Shown piece by piece: positions 23,802 through 31,655 of a stretch of DNA of 64,000 bases. Location: NCBI GenBank assembly GCA_965243185.1, contig OZ251531.1, forward strand, positions 1,178,001 to 1,242,000, read 5' to 3'. Origin of the DNA: CBDBCU01 sp965243185 (lineage in GTDB: Bacteria; Chloroflexota; Dehalococcoidia; Lucifugimonadales; UBA3495). Positions within the stretch are counted from its first letter, which is position 1. Each line of letters starts with the position of its first letter. The notes under the pieces are model-generated. The model searched no databases. It was given only the letters and a program-made list of their open reading frames with translations, and was not told the DNA's origin. Position numbers and translations under genes: made by a program.

Positions 23802-25124
23802 ATGGACACGGCTTTTATCGCCATAATTACCTTTGTGCCAATGCTGGTTATGCTGGTGGTCATCCACGAGTGGGGCCACTTCGCCACCGCCAAAGCCTTC
23901 GGGGTCAAGGTGATGGAGTTCGGCATCGGCTATCCGCCGCGGGCTTGGGGGTTCTACACCGGCAAAACGCCGGTCTTGCTGGACGGGCAAACCCAACTGG
24001 TCAACCTGGAGTCCGTGGCCGCGCTGCGGCCGGGGCAGTATGTCCGCATCAGTTCCACCGAGGATGCCGCCGGCAACTTGGTGGCGCGCATTATCGAAGC
24101 ACCGCGGCCGGGAGAGCGGCGGCGGCAATCGGCGTTGCAGGAAGTAGGCGGCGGGGAATACTTGCAGCACGAGGGCAAGGTAGTCCGGGTTGATGGGGAT
24201 AGGCTGACGGTGGCCGATATGCTGTGGTCGGTGAACTGGCTGCCCTTGGGCGGGTTTGTGCGGCTGGCCGGGGAGAACAATCCGGCAACGCCGCGCAGTC
24301 TGGCGGCTCAGGGGGCCGGCCCCCGGGCCATCATCCTGGCCGCCGGGGCGTTGATGAATGCCATCTTTCCCATCGTGGTTTTTACGCTGCTGTTTATGCT
24401 GCCGCAAGAGGTTACCGTGGGGCGGGTGGCCGTTACGGAAGTGGCGGATAATTCGCCGGCGCAGGCCGCCGGCTTGCGGCCGGGCGATATTATCGACTAC
24501 GCCGGGGGGCGGGATATTGAACAGAATGCGGACTTGGTGCGGGTTACTACGCTGCGGGCCGGGTCGGAAATGGAGTGGACGATTGACCGGGGCGGGCGTA
24601 CCGAAATTGTCCGCTTGACGCCCCGGGTCAATCCGCCGGAGGGGCAAGGGGCGACGGGCATTCGCATTGAGCTGATGGAACCGCGCCAGGAAACCCGCTG
24701 GGCGCCGCCCTGGACGGCGGTGGGACAAGCTTTCAGCAGCACTTGGGAGATGCTGACCCTGCTGCGGCAGGAAATATCAGCGTGGATTACCGGAACCCGC
24801 GCCCCGCAATTGTCCGGGCCGGTGGGCATTGCCCAAGTAACCGGGGAGGTAACGCAGGAGGGCGGTCTGCGCGGCTGGCTGGTGTTGTCCATCCTGTTCA
24901 GCATTAACCTGGCGATTCTGAACCTGCTGCCCATTCCGATGCTGGATGGCGGCCGCTTGGTGTTCGTGGGGCTGGAGTGGATCCGCCGCGGCAAGCGCAT
25001 TCCGCCGGAACGGGAGGGGATGGTGCATCTGGTGGGGTTTATCGTCCTGATTGGGCTGATTGTGGTCATCACCTACCAAGACATTCTACGGATTGTGCAG
25101 GGAGGGAGCGTGCTGGGGGGGTAG
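23802..25124 (+). CDS. rseP: Site-2 intramembrane metalloprotease (RseP/RasP family)
   Basis: An intramembrane zinc protease (440 residues) that cleaves membrane-bound anti-sigma factors or signal peptides. The first helix holds HEWGH (22-26), the PDZ domain covers AVTEVADNSPAQAAGLRPGDII, and the second active-site helix ends with LLPIPMLDGGRLVF. Between HEWGH and the conserved LPLGGFVRL lie about 120 residues, against about 35 in E. coli, so an extra charged, beta-rich domain is inserted. ATG 23802 has AAGGA at good spacing; ATG 23793 overlaps that site. Confidence 0.92.
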   Translation: MDTAFIAIITFVPMLVMLVVIHEWGHFATAKAFGVKVMEFGIGYPPRAWGFYTGKTPVLLDGQTQLVNLESVAALRPGQYVRISSTEDAAGNLVARIIEAPRPGERRRQSALQEVGGGEYLQHEGKVVRVDGDRLTVADMLWSVNWLPLGGFVRLAGENNPATPRSLAAQGAGPRAIILAAGALMNAIFPIVVFTLLFMLPQEVTVGRVAVTEVADNSPAQAAGLRPGDIIDYAGGRDIEQNADLVRVTTLRAGSEMEWTIDRGGRTEIVRLTPRVNPPEGQGATGIRIELMEPRQETRWAPPWTAVGQAFSSTWEMLTLLRQEISAWITGTRAPQLSGPVGIAQVTGEVTQEGGLRGWLVLSILFSINLAILNLLPIPMLDGGRLVFVGLEWIRRGKRIPPEREGMVHLVGFIVLIGLIVVITYQDILRIVQGGSVLGG

Positions 25125-25131
25125 CCGTCTA

Positions 25132-25160
25132 TTGCATAATCATTCCAGTTCCTTTATTAT
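25132..25160 (+). promoter_or_regulatory. Promoter of the SacI-like RM operon
   Basis: TTGCAT (25132-25137) and TATTAT (25155-25160) are 17 bases apart. The methylase ATG is at 25209, preceded by AAGGGAG. This RM pair thus has its own promoter, unlike the one inside the rpsB cluster. Confidence 0.6.
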
Positions 25161-25208
25161 GCCCCGGCAACCGTCCCAATCGGGGATTAGCCAAAGGGAG
25201 CTAAAGCA

Positions 25209-26075
25209 ATGGTTCGGCGACCTTCTCCCATATATCTCGACGCCGATGGTCTCCAAGTCGATGATGGCGTGGCTTTGCCGCGCCGCAAGCTGATTGCCTT
25301 TGGCTGGTACGGCGGCAAGTTCAATCACCTGGATTGGCTGCTGCCCTTGTTGCCCGATTGCCATCACTATTGCGAACCCTTTGGCGGGTCTGCTGCCGTT
25401 CTGCTGAACCGGGAGACTTCTCCGGTCGAGACCTACAATGACCTGGATGGCGAAGTAGTAACTTTTTTCCGGGTGCTGCGGAATCAAAGGGATGAGTTGA
25501 TTGAAGCCATCGGGCTGACTCCCTTTTCCCGGGAGGAGTTTTACTTGGCCCTGGCTCAAGAGGAAAACTTGCCTGATTTGGAGCGGGCCCGGAGGTTCTT
25601 TATTCGGGCGCGTCAGTCCCGCACCGGACTGGCGCAAACTGCATCGCTAGGGCGTTGGGCCAACTGCAAGAACACCAGTCGGGCCGGAATGGCCGGGGCG
25701 GTATCCCGTTGGCTGGGCAGTGTGGAAAAACTGCCCCAAATTGCCCTGCGATTGTCCCGGGTGCAGATTGAGAATCGGCCGGCAGTTGAAGTTATCCGTC
25801 TGTACGATGACGCCGATACTTTCTTTTACTGCGATCCCCCGTATGTGCTGTCAACCCGAGGCGACAGCAAGGCATATCGCTTTGAGATGGATGTTCCCGC
25901 CTATCGGGAACTGGCTGAAGTGGTAAATGACTGCCGGGGAAAAGTTGCTATTTCCGGCTACCGCTGCGAGTTGATGGATGAACTCTTTAAGGGCTGGAAC
26001 TGCTACGAGGCCCCGGCTCGAACTTGCCATTCCGTCAAAAAACCCCGCACCGAAGCTCTTTGGATGAACTACTAG
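25209..26075 (+). CDS. D12-class (Dam-like) N6-adenine DNA methyltransferase
   Basis: A 288-residue modification methylase. SAM motif FGWYGGKFNHLDWLLPLLP, then YCEPFGGSAAVLLNR, and catalytic motif DTFFYCDPPYVLSTRG. The order (motif X, I, then DPPY) is the alpha/D12 class. It is followed after 16 bases by a SacI-family restriction gene, so it is the protective partner. If the nuclease really reads GAGCTC, adenine methylation of that site would protect it. Specificity is an inference. Confidence 0.9.
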   Translation: MVRRPSPIYLDADGLQVDDGVALPRRKLIAFGWYGGKFNHLDWLLPLLPDCHHYCEPFGGSAAVLLNRETSPVETYNDLDGEVVTFFRVLRNQRDELIEAIGLTPFSREEFYLALAQEENLPDLERARRFFIRARQSRTGLAQTASLGRWANCKNTSRAGMAGAVSRWLGSVEKLPQIALRLSRVQIENRPAVEVIRLYDDADTFFYCDPPYVLSTRGDSKAYRFEMDVPAYRELAEVVNDCRGKVAISGYRCELMDELFKGWNCYEAPARTCHSVKKPRTEALWMNY

Positions 26076-26091
26076 CGTAGGTGAGGCCAAT

Positions 26092-27177
26092 ATGCCGATT
26101 GACTACGACGGAGCCAAAGAGCTTTTAGCGGCAGGTTTTGAGCGCGCCGAAAGGCATCTGATTGATGGCACTGTGCCGGAGGCAGCAGCGTCAATTGTTG
26201 CCAACTGCGAAGTGATTTTTCAGTCAAGCACCCAAGCCTACCGAGAGGCACTATTGGGCTGCACCATAGCCAGAATCCAGGACCGGGACATCAACATAAG
26301 GTTGCCCTATGTCAATCAGGGCGCTGACGCTTTCAACGGACGCACCCTTGACACTGTGGTGATTAACCCCTTTCTCCAGGATAAGAGAGTCCCCGTCACC
26401 AGAGGGGCTTACCTGAGCGTTTTCCGCCGTTCGGTCCGATTTGAGACCGGTACCAGAGACGGTTTAAGGGACAAAGAAGGATTTGACTCCTTCCTTGAGG
26501 TAATAGCCTATCTCCAGGCTACTGCCGAGGGCGAGACGCTGGCCGGGATACTGGATTACTTGCTGTACCGGTTTGCCCGGTTGCGGGAGGCGGCGAATGT
26601 GCCGGTAACCCGGTTGCAGCGGATCAGCCTGGAGCAGTACGACCGTCTCATTTCCGGGTTGCTTTCCACGCCCAGCGGCGGGCGATTTCCGATGTTACTG
26701 GCAATATCCGCATTCCAAGCTATCAAAGAGTTCTTTGATTTGGATTGGGATATTGCTTGGCAAGGCATTAACGTCGCGGATACGGCATCCGGGGTCGGCG
26801 GCGACATAACGGTTGTTAAAGACGGCCAAGTCATTATGGCCGTGGAGGTAACGGAGCGGGCGGTGGATCGGTCGCGGGTTGTCGCAACTTTCAACGCTAA
26901 AATAGCCCCGTCAGGCATTGAGGATTATCTTTTCTTTGTTCGGTCAAGCGACATTGACCCGGCAGCCCAACAGCAAGCCCGGCAATACTTTGCCCAAGGG
27001 CATGAGGTGAACTTCGTAGAAATCAAGGCGTGGATTCTGGCCTTGCTGGCTACTATCGGACGGCAGGGGCGGGACGGGTTTAACCGGTCTTTGGTGGAAC
27101 TGTTGGAATCCCCGGATATTCCCGGCACGATGAAAGTAGCGTGGAATGAACAAATAGTGAGTGCCATCGAGACCTAG
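26092..27177 (+). CDS. SacI-family type II restriction endonuclease
   Basis: A 361-residue predicted nuclease. Characteristic blocks are YVNQGADAFNGRTLDTVVINPFLQ, RVPVTRGAYLSVFRRSVRF and RDGLRDKEGFDSFL, which I recognise as the SacI restriction family. A nuclease-type core is likely at GGDITVVKDGQVIMAVEVTER (Asp ... Glu in adjoining strands). ATG 26092 has GGTGAGG upstream. It is co-transcribed with the D12 methylase. SacI itself cuts GAGCTC; the target here is not established. Confidence 0.85.
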   Translation: MPIDYDGAKELLAAGFERAERHLIDGTVPEAAASIVANCEVIFQSSTQAYREALLGCTIARIQDRDINIRLPYVNQGADAFNGRTLDTVVINPFLQDKRVPVTRGAYLSVFRRSVRFETGTRDGLRDKEGFDSFLEVIAYLQATAEGETLAGILDYLLYRFARLREAANVPVTRLQRISLEQYDRLISGLLSTPSGGRFPMLLAISAFQAIKEFFDLDWDIAWQGINVADTASGVGGDITVVKDGQVIMAVEVTERAVDRSRVVATFNAKIAPSGIEDYLFFVRSSDIDPAAQQQARQYFAQGHEVNFVEIKAWILALLATIGRQGRDGFNRSLVELLESPDIPGTMKVAWNEQIVSAIET

Positions 27178-27245
27178 ACATCCCGCCCCCTTTTCGCGCA
27201 ACATTACTTTCCGGCGGAGGGGTTGGGGGTGGAGACGGTTGATGG

Positions 27246-27761
27246 TTAGCGGCGGTCGGGCGGGCTGGCCGGACGCTGCTGGCGGCCTTCCTGCCGGCGC
27301 AGGTTGGCGGCCGTTACCCGGTCCACAAAGTTGCTAATCAGGATGTAGCGGAAATTGTAGCCCCAAGCAATATCCCACGCTCCCCAGAGGGTGTAGAGGA
27401 ACAAGAGGAAACCAAGGGCATAAGACGCCGATACTACTTGGGAAACGGCGGCTGGCCCCCCCATTATGTCGCCGGTGAACAGGATAACGACCAGGATGAG
27501 TTGAACGATGCACGCTTGCATCCCTTGAAATGCGCCCAAAGCCGATTGCTGCCGGCGAAAGGAACGGGAGATGATGTAGGCAACGATGGGGCAAAGCATA
27601 AAAGCCGCGCCAAAGCTGTTAAGGCCGGGCAGCATTAGCGGGGTAAGCGGGATGCCAAACAGCAAAGGGGCGGCGTGGGCCACGGCGCTGCCAATACGCT
27701 CCCCCTTAGTAAAAACCGGGCGTTCCTCCGGCACTTCGTCGGGGCGCGGGCGGCGGAACAT
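27246..27761 (-). CDS. DUF4870/Tic20-like small membrane protein
   Basis: A 171-residue membrane protein with about four hydrophobic helices (AAPLLFGIPLTPLMLPGL, FMLCPIVAYIISRSF, MQACIVQLILVVILF, ALGFLLFLYTLWGAWDIAWG). The signature PIVAYIISRSFRRQQSALGAFQGMQACIVQ fits DUF4870. Function unknown. It ends after a basic tail and lies 18 bases downstream of fabF, so it is probably co-transcribed with it. Confidence 0.7.
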   Translation of the reverse strand: MFRRPRPDEVPEERPVFTKGERIGSAVAHAAPLLFGIPLTPLMLPGLNSFGAAFMLCPIVAYIISRSFRRQQSALGAFQGMQACIVQLILVVILFTGDIMGGPAAVSQVVSASYALGFLLFLYTLWGAWDIAWGYNFRYILISNFVDRVTAANLRRQEGRQQRPASPPDRR

Positions 27762-27779
27762 CAGCGTCGCTCCCGCCGG

Positions 27780-29033
27780 CTAGTCGGCCCACGCCGGGTG
27801 GGTCAGCGCCAGTACCGAGTTATGGCCGCCAAATCCAAAGGAGTTGCTCAAGGCCACGGCTACCGGCTGCTGGCGGGCGGTCAGAGGGGTATAGTCGAGG
27901 TCGCAGTCCGGGTCCGGGTCCACCAGGTTGATCGTCGGCGGGATGATGCCCTCCTGAATCGCCATCACGCAGAGGGCCGCCTCCAACGCCCCCCCGGCCC
28001 CCAAGAGATGGCCGGTCATGGACTTGGTGGAACTGATCGGGGTTTGCCAGGCGGCCTCATCCATCGCCAGTTTGATAGCTTTGGTTTCCTGCCAGTCGTT
28101 CAATGGAGTGGAAGTGCCGTGGGCGTTAAGGTAGTCCACTTGGCCGGCTGGGATGCCGGCGGCATTAAGGGCCAGTTTAATGGCTTTGGCGGCGCTTTGG
28201 CCGGTGGGATTAGGTTCGGTCAAGTGGTGGGCGTCGGAAGTGGCGCCGTAGCCGCGGAGTTCGGCCAAGGGCGTAACGCCGCGGGCTTTCAAGTGCTGTT
28301 CGCTTTCCAAAGCCAGTACGGCCGCCCCTTCGCCCATTACAAAACCATCCCGGTCCCGGTTGAAAGGGCGGCTGGCCCCGGCCGGGTTCTGATTGAACCG
28401 GGAGAGGGCGCGCAAAGAGTTGAAACCGGCCACCGCAATGGGGACGATAGGCGCTTCGCTGCCGCCAGCTAATACGATGTCGGCTTGACCCCGGCGCAGC
28501 ATTTCCCAACCTTGGCCTAGGGCATCAGCGCCGCTGGAACAAGAGGATACCACGCAGTAGTTGGCCCCCATCGCCCCGGTGACCATTGAAACTTGCGCCG
28601 ATGCCATATCCCCCAGCATCATCGGTATCAGGAACGGAGTAACCCGCTTGGGGCCGCGTTCCCGCAACACATCATACTGCTGGGAAAGGGTAAGCAGGCC
28701 GCCGATGCCGCTGCCAATAATCGCCCCGACGCGAAAGGGGTTTTCCGACTGCAAATCAATGCCGGCTTGACGACAAGCTTGCTGGGCGGCCACGGCGGCG
28801 AACTGGGCGAAACGATCCATCCGCCGGGCGTCTTTGCGCTCGAGGTAATTTTCCGGGTCGAAGCCTTTGACTTCGGCGGCAAAGGTAGTGTCGAAGCCGG
28901 CCGGGTCAAAGGCGGTGATGTAGTCGATGCCGGATTGGCCGTGGGTAATGGCGTCCCAAGTTCCGGCGGCGTCCAGCCCCAGGGGGCTGATGATGCCAAT
29001 GCCCGTAACAAAGACGCGGTGCGTGTCGTTCAT
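27780..29033 (-). CDS. fabF: 3-oxoacyl-ACP synthase II (KAS II)
   Basis: A condensing enzyme of fatty acid elongation; cytoplasmic dimer, 417 residues. The catalytic triad is Cys in CVVSSCSSGADAL (usually TACATG), His in NAHGTSTPLND and His in SMTGHLLGAGG. The C-terminal SNSFGFGGHNSVL is typical. The family usually has TACATGAHA around the active Cys; here it is SSCSSGADA, seen in some FabF-like enzymes. ATG 29033 is the start. No other fab gene is nearby. Confidence 0.94.
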   Translation of the reverse strand: MNDTHRVFVTGIGIISPLGLDAAGTWDAITHGQSGIDYITAFDPAGFDTTFAAEVKGFDPENYLERKDARRMDRFAQFAAVAAQQACRQAGIDLQSENPFRVGAIIGSGIGGLLTLSQQYDVLRERGPKRVTPFLIPMMLGDMASAQVSMVTGAMGANYCVVSSCSSGADALGQGWEMLRRGQADIVLAGGSEAPIVPIAVAGFNSLRALSRFNQNPAGASRPFNRDRDGFVMGEGAAVLALESEQHLKARGVTPLAELRGYGATSDAHHLTEPNPTGQSAAKAIKLALNAAGIPAGQVDYLNAHGTSTPLNDWQETKAIKLAMDEAAWQTPISSTKSMTGHLLGAGGALEAALCVMAIQEGIIPPTINLVDPDPDCDLDYTPLTARQQPVAVALSNSFGFGGHNSVLALTHPAWAD

Positions 29034-29119
29034 TTGGTACCCGGGTTAGTGTAAGGGTTCAGATGAGCAGAAAAGCAAAGGCGTGGGGAACCGGAGCCAT
29101 CGCCCGGCTCCGGCGCCCC

Positions 29120-29467
29120 TCAGCCCGGGGGCGGTTCGTCAAAGGGCAAGCCATCCCGCTCGGCGGCCGCCTTGCGCTCCAGCCAAGCCCGCCACTTGCG
29201 GTTAGCCTCCGCCGCGCCCTCCGCTTTCAGTTTCCGCACCGCATCCGGTATCAGCAGTACCATACGCCCCAGAACCTCCGCAATAATGGTGATGGTCAAC
29301 GCCGCCCCGGCCGACACTCCGAATATCGCGGCCAGAAACGGTATTGCCGATTCGTCCTGCCAATCCAGCGCATACCAGTATCGCGCCAGCAGCAGAGCTA
29401 GAACCGCCAGGAAAAACCCGTAATAGATGACCCAGTATTTTCCCCAGCGTTCCATCAGCCTTATCAT
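29120..29467 (-). CDS. Small membrane protein, homologue of the one at 14882-15289
   Basis: A 115-residue protein with two hydrophobic helices (VIYYGFFLAVLALLLARYW and FLAAIFGVSAGAALTITII), the signature EVLGRMVLLIPDAVRKLKAEG, and a charged tail ending in PPPG. It shares N terminus, helix layout and signature with the gene between rpsB and tsf. The tail differs. Function unknown; a lineage-specific family is likely. Confidence 0.7.
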   Translation of the reverse strand: MIRLMERWGKYWVIYYGFFLAVLALLLARYWYALDWQDESAIPFLAAIFGVSAGAALTITIIAEVLGRMVLLIPDAVRKLKAEGAAEANRKWRAWLERKAAAERDGLPFDEPPPG

Positions 29468-29545
29468 AACCCCGCGCCGGTTGGGGCTGTCAAGCGTCCC
29501 GATTTCCTACCCGGGGCTATTGCCTATACCTGACGACTTACTTAT

Positions 29546-29614
29546 CGTCATTCCCGTGAAAACGGGAATCCAGAGTCCCCGCCTATCTGGATTCCCCATT
29601 TCGTGGGAATGACG
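29546..29614. repeat. 69-bp palindromic dispersed repeat, copy 4
   Basis: The arms CGTCATTCCCGTGAAAACGG and ATTTCGTGGGAATGACG bracket a short centre, almost identical to 12891-12960. It lies 79 bases upstream of the small membrane protein gene that starts at 29467. Confidence 0.8.
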
Positions 29615-29643
29615 GTTTCTATCTTTGGGCTCGGTTATGCTTT

Positions 29644-29667
29644 GGGGCGGGTTTTGCGGCCCGCCCC
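29644..29667. terminator. GC-rich hairpin, terminator-like
   Basis: GGGGCGGG (29644-29651) pairs with CCCGCCCC (29660-29667) around TTTTGCGG. It lies just downstream of the radical SAM gene, which ends at 29705. No T tract follows on the minus strand, so termination would be weak. A very similar hairpin follows the VOC gene at 59960-59985. Confidence 0.45.
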
Positions 29668-29704
29668 CGGGGTTGGCTGACAATGACCGGCGTAGGGGCC
29701 TATG

Positions 29705-31513
29705 CTACTCCTGCGCCGGCCGCCGGCGGTTCGCGGAGTCGGCGAGGACGCCGTTAATCAGGTCGGAAAGTTCGGTGATGCGGCCGGAGATGTTTTCCGC
29801 CAAGTCTTTACGCCCGCCGGATTGGGGGTCAGAGAGGGTTTTGAGGGTATCGGTGAGTTCGTTGACCTTGCCGTTGATATTTTCCGCCAGTTCGCGGCGG
29901 GTGTTGGCCAAGGGCTGGGAGACGGTTTTTAGGGTGTCGGCCAGTTCATCGACGCGCTGGGAAATGTTGTAGCCGAATTCCTTGCCGGCGATGGCCACCG
30001 GGTCCGACCAGCTCCGCAGAGTGTCCGAGGCTTCGGTAAAGCGGGAAGTAATGGAATCGCCCAGGTCGCGGCCGGTGGCGGCGACCCGCAGTTTGTAGGA
30101 GCGCAGGATGCGGAAAATCCGCCCGTAGAGGTTGTCCACCGAAGTCAGCTTGTCCGAGTAGCGGTCGAACAGCTCCTGGCTTTCCCGCATCGTCCACCGC
30201 TTATCGTAGTGGACGAACTGGCGGCCGGTGTAGAGGTGGTAGGGGCGCATTTCGCCCTCTTGCAGAATGTCGCCGTGTTCGTTCAGCGGGGTCAGGGAGT
30301 TCCAGTTGGAAGTCGCCGGCAGCGGCGTCAGCAGGTTGGCCGTCTGATAGCGGCTGTGCTGGGTGACCCAGTCGGCCAAGTTCATAATGTCCTGTTCCGT
30401 GTCGAAGGGCAGTCCGATGATGGTCATCGCGACGACAGAGAAATCCATCGCGTTCAGGGCCCGCAGGTCCCGTTCCATCTGCCCCGGTTCCTGCCGTTTG
30501 TTGACGGCAAGCAGGTTTTCGGCGTTGTTGGATTCGACGCCCAGGTAGAGCATCCGGATGTTGGCGTCGAGCATCGCTTGGGACAGTTCCGGGTCTTGCC
30601 CGATTTCGGCCCGGGCCTGACAAATCATATACATATTGTCGGTGTGGCCCGGCCAGTTCTTTAGCCGTTCGAGCCGCTCATTGCGGAACTTGACGGCGCG
30701 CAGCGGCGGAGTGTGCAGGTCGTCAGAGATAAAGACATTGAACCGGCCGTTGCGGGCGGTGTGGATGAGACCGTCGGCAGCCAGTTCCTGCAACTGGTGC
30801 AGGCGTTTCAGTTCAGTTTCCCGGGGGATCAGCCGGTAGCCGAGGAACTGCTGGATGACCTGGCAGTACGTGCATTTTTCCGTGCAGCCGCGGACCGTTT
30901 CGAGGACGCCGCCGGGTAGCGGATGGTCGGAAGTCAGGTCTTTGATCGAGCGGAAATCGGGAAGTTCGGCGAAGGCCGGATCGACCAATCCCTGACGCCG
31001 GGTCTGAATAACCTGCCCCTCGTGGCGGTAGCTGATGCCGCCCATTTTGGCGAGGTAGGGTTCCCGCCGCCCGGCCGGGTAGGTCAAGAGCAGGTCGCAG
31101 AGGGGCGCGATAATGTCCTCGGCTTCCCGCTGGACGATGATGTCGAAGTTGCCCAGGGCAAAGGCTTCCTCCGGTAGCGGCCCCATCTGCGGGCCGCCGC
31201 CGATGGTGATGAGGTTGGGATGGCACTGTTTGGCTTGACGGGCAATCTGGTAGGCCCGGGGGGCCTCGTTAATCAGGGCGGTAACGAGGAGGATGTCGGC
31301 GTCGGCCAGGTCTTTATCCGGGTCAAGCAGGCCGCTGCGGTCCTCGAACCAGATTTGGCGGTCGTAGTGAAAGGGGCCGTCCTGCCATTGCCCGAGGGCG
31401 GTGGAGAGGAAAAGCATCCCTTGACGGGGGATAGCCATATACTCGAAGTTGCCGCCGGCGGAGGCCGGCTGAACCATGACTACCCGTTTGGTTGGCGACA
31501 GCGTAGTTACCAT
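29705..31513 (-). CDS. B12-binding radical SAM protein with 29-residue C-terminal repeats
   Basis: A 602-residue enzyme. An N-terminal cobalamin-binding-like domain (ADILLVTALINEAPRAYQIA, TIGGGPQMGPLPEEAF) leads to a radical SAM barrel with the [4Fe-4S] motif CTEKCTYCQ. From residue 481 to the end come four repeats of 29 residues on the pattern [GR][KR][DE]-L-x2-NI-x4-[VI]-x-EL-x-DTLK-x2-SDP, predicted amphipathic helices. ATG 31513 follows GGTGGAG. The substrate is unknown. It does not look like HpnP or HpnJ, although hopanoid genes are near. The repeat tail is not part of the usual domain set. Confidence 0.85.
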   Translation of the reverse strand: MVTTLSPTKRVVMVQPASAGGNFEYMAIPRQGMLFLSTALGQWQDGPFHYDRQIWFEDRSGLLDPDKDLADADILLVTALINEAPRAYQIARQAKQCHPNLITIGGGPQMGPLPEEAFALGNFDIIVQREAEDIIAPLCDLLLTYPAGRREPYLAKMGGISYRHEGQVIQTRRQGLVDPAFAELPDFRSIKDLTSDHPLPGGVLETVRGCTEKCTYCQVIQQFLGYRLIPRETELKRLHQLQELAADGLIHTARNGRFNVFISDDLHTPPLRAVKFRNERLERLKNWPGHTDNMYMICQARAEIGQDPELSQAMLDANIRMLYLGVESNNAENLLAVNKRQEPGQMERDLRALNAMDFSVVAMTIIGLPFDTEQDIMNLADWVTQHSRYQTANLLTPLPATSNWNSLTPLNEHGDILQEGEMRPYHLYTGRQFVHYDKRWTMRESQELFDRYSDKLTSVDNLYGRIFRILRSYKLRVAATGRDLGDSITSRFTEASDTLRSWSDPVAIAGKEFGYNISQRVDELADTLKTVSQPLANTRRELAENINGKVNELTDTLKTLSDPQSGGRKDLAENISGRITELSDLINGVLADSANRRRPAQE

Positions 31514-31611
31514 TTCTCCACCTGGCCGGGGGCATTGGGGCAATCCCGGCGCGCTTGCAAGATAGCGGCGCAGGCCGCAGGTTTGGTATGGATGCCAAGT
31601 TACGGTTATCC

Positions 31612-31639
31612 ATTATACACCAATTGCGGCCGGTAACAA
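31612..31639 (-). promoter_or_regulatory. Promoter of the radical SAM gene
   Basis: On the minus strand TTGTTA (31639-31634) and TATAAT (31617-31612) are 16 bases apart. The IS inserted eight bases upstream of the -35 box, leaving the promoter intact. Confidence 0.6.
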
Positions 31640-31646
31640 TAGGCAA

Positions 31647-31655
31647 GTTGGGGGA
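31647..31655. repeat. Left 9-bp target-site duplication
   Basis: GTTGGGGGA, repeated in the same orientation at 32732-32740 directly outside the other IS end. Confidence 0.85.

Noticed and set aside
2275..29614. CGTCATTCCC repeats as part of a CRISPR array
   Set aside because: Copies are 10-17 kb apart, palindromic and without regular spacers; no cas genes are present.
29705..31513. Radical SAM protein as hopanoid methylase HpnP
   Set aside because: It has a B12-binding-like domain, but the N-terminal sequence and the repeat tail do not resemble HpnP, and it lies outside the hopanoid operon.
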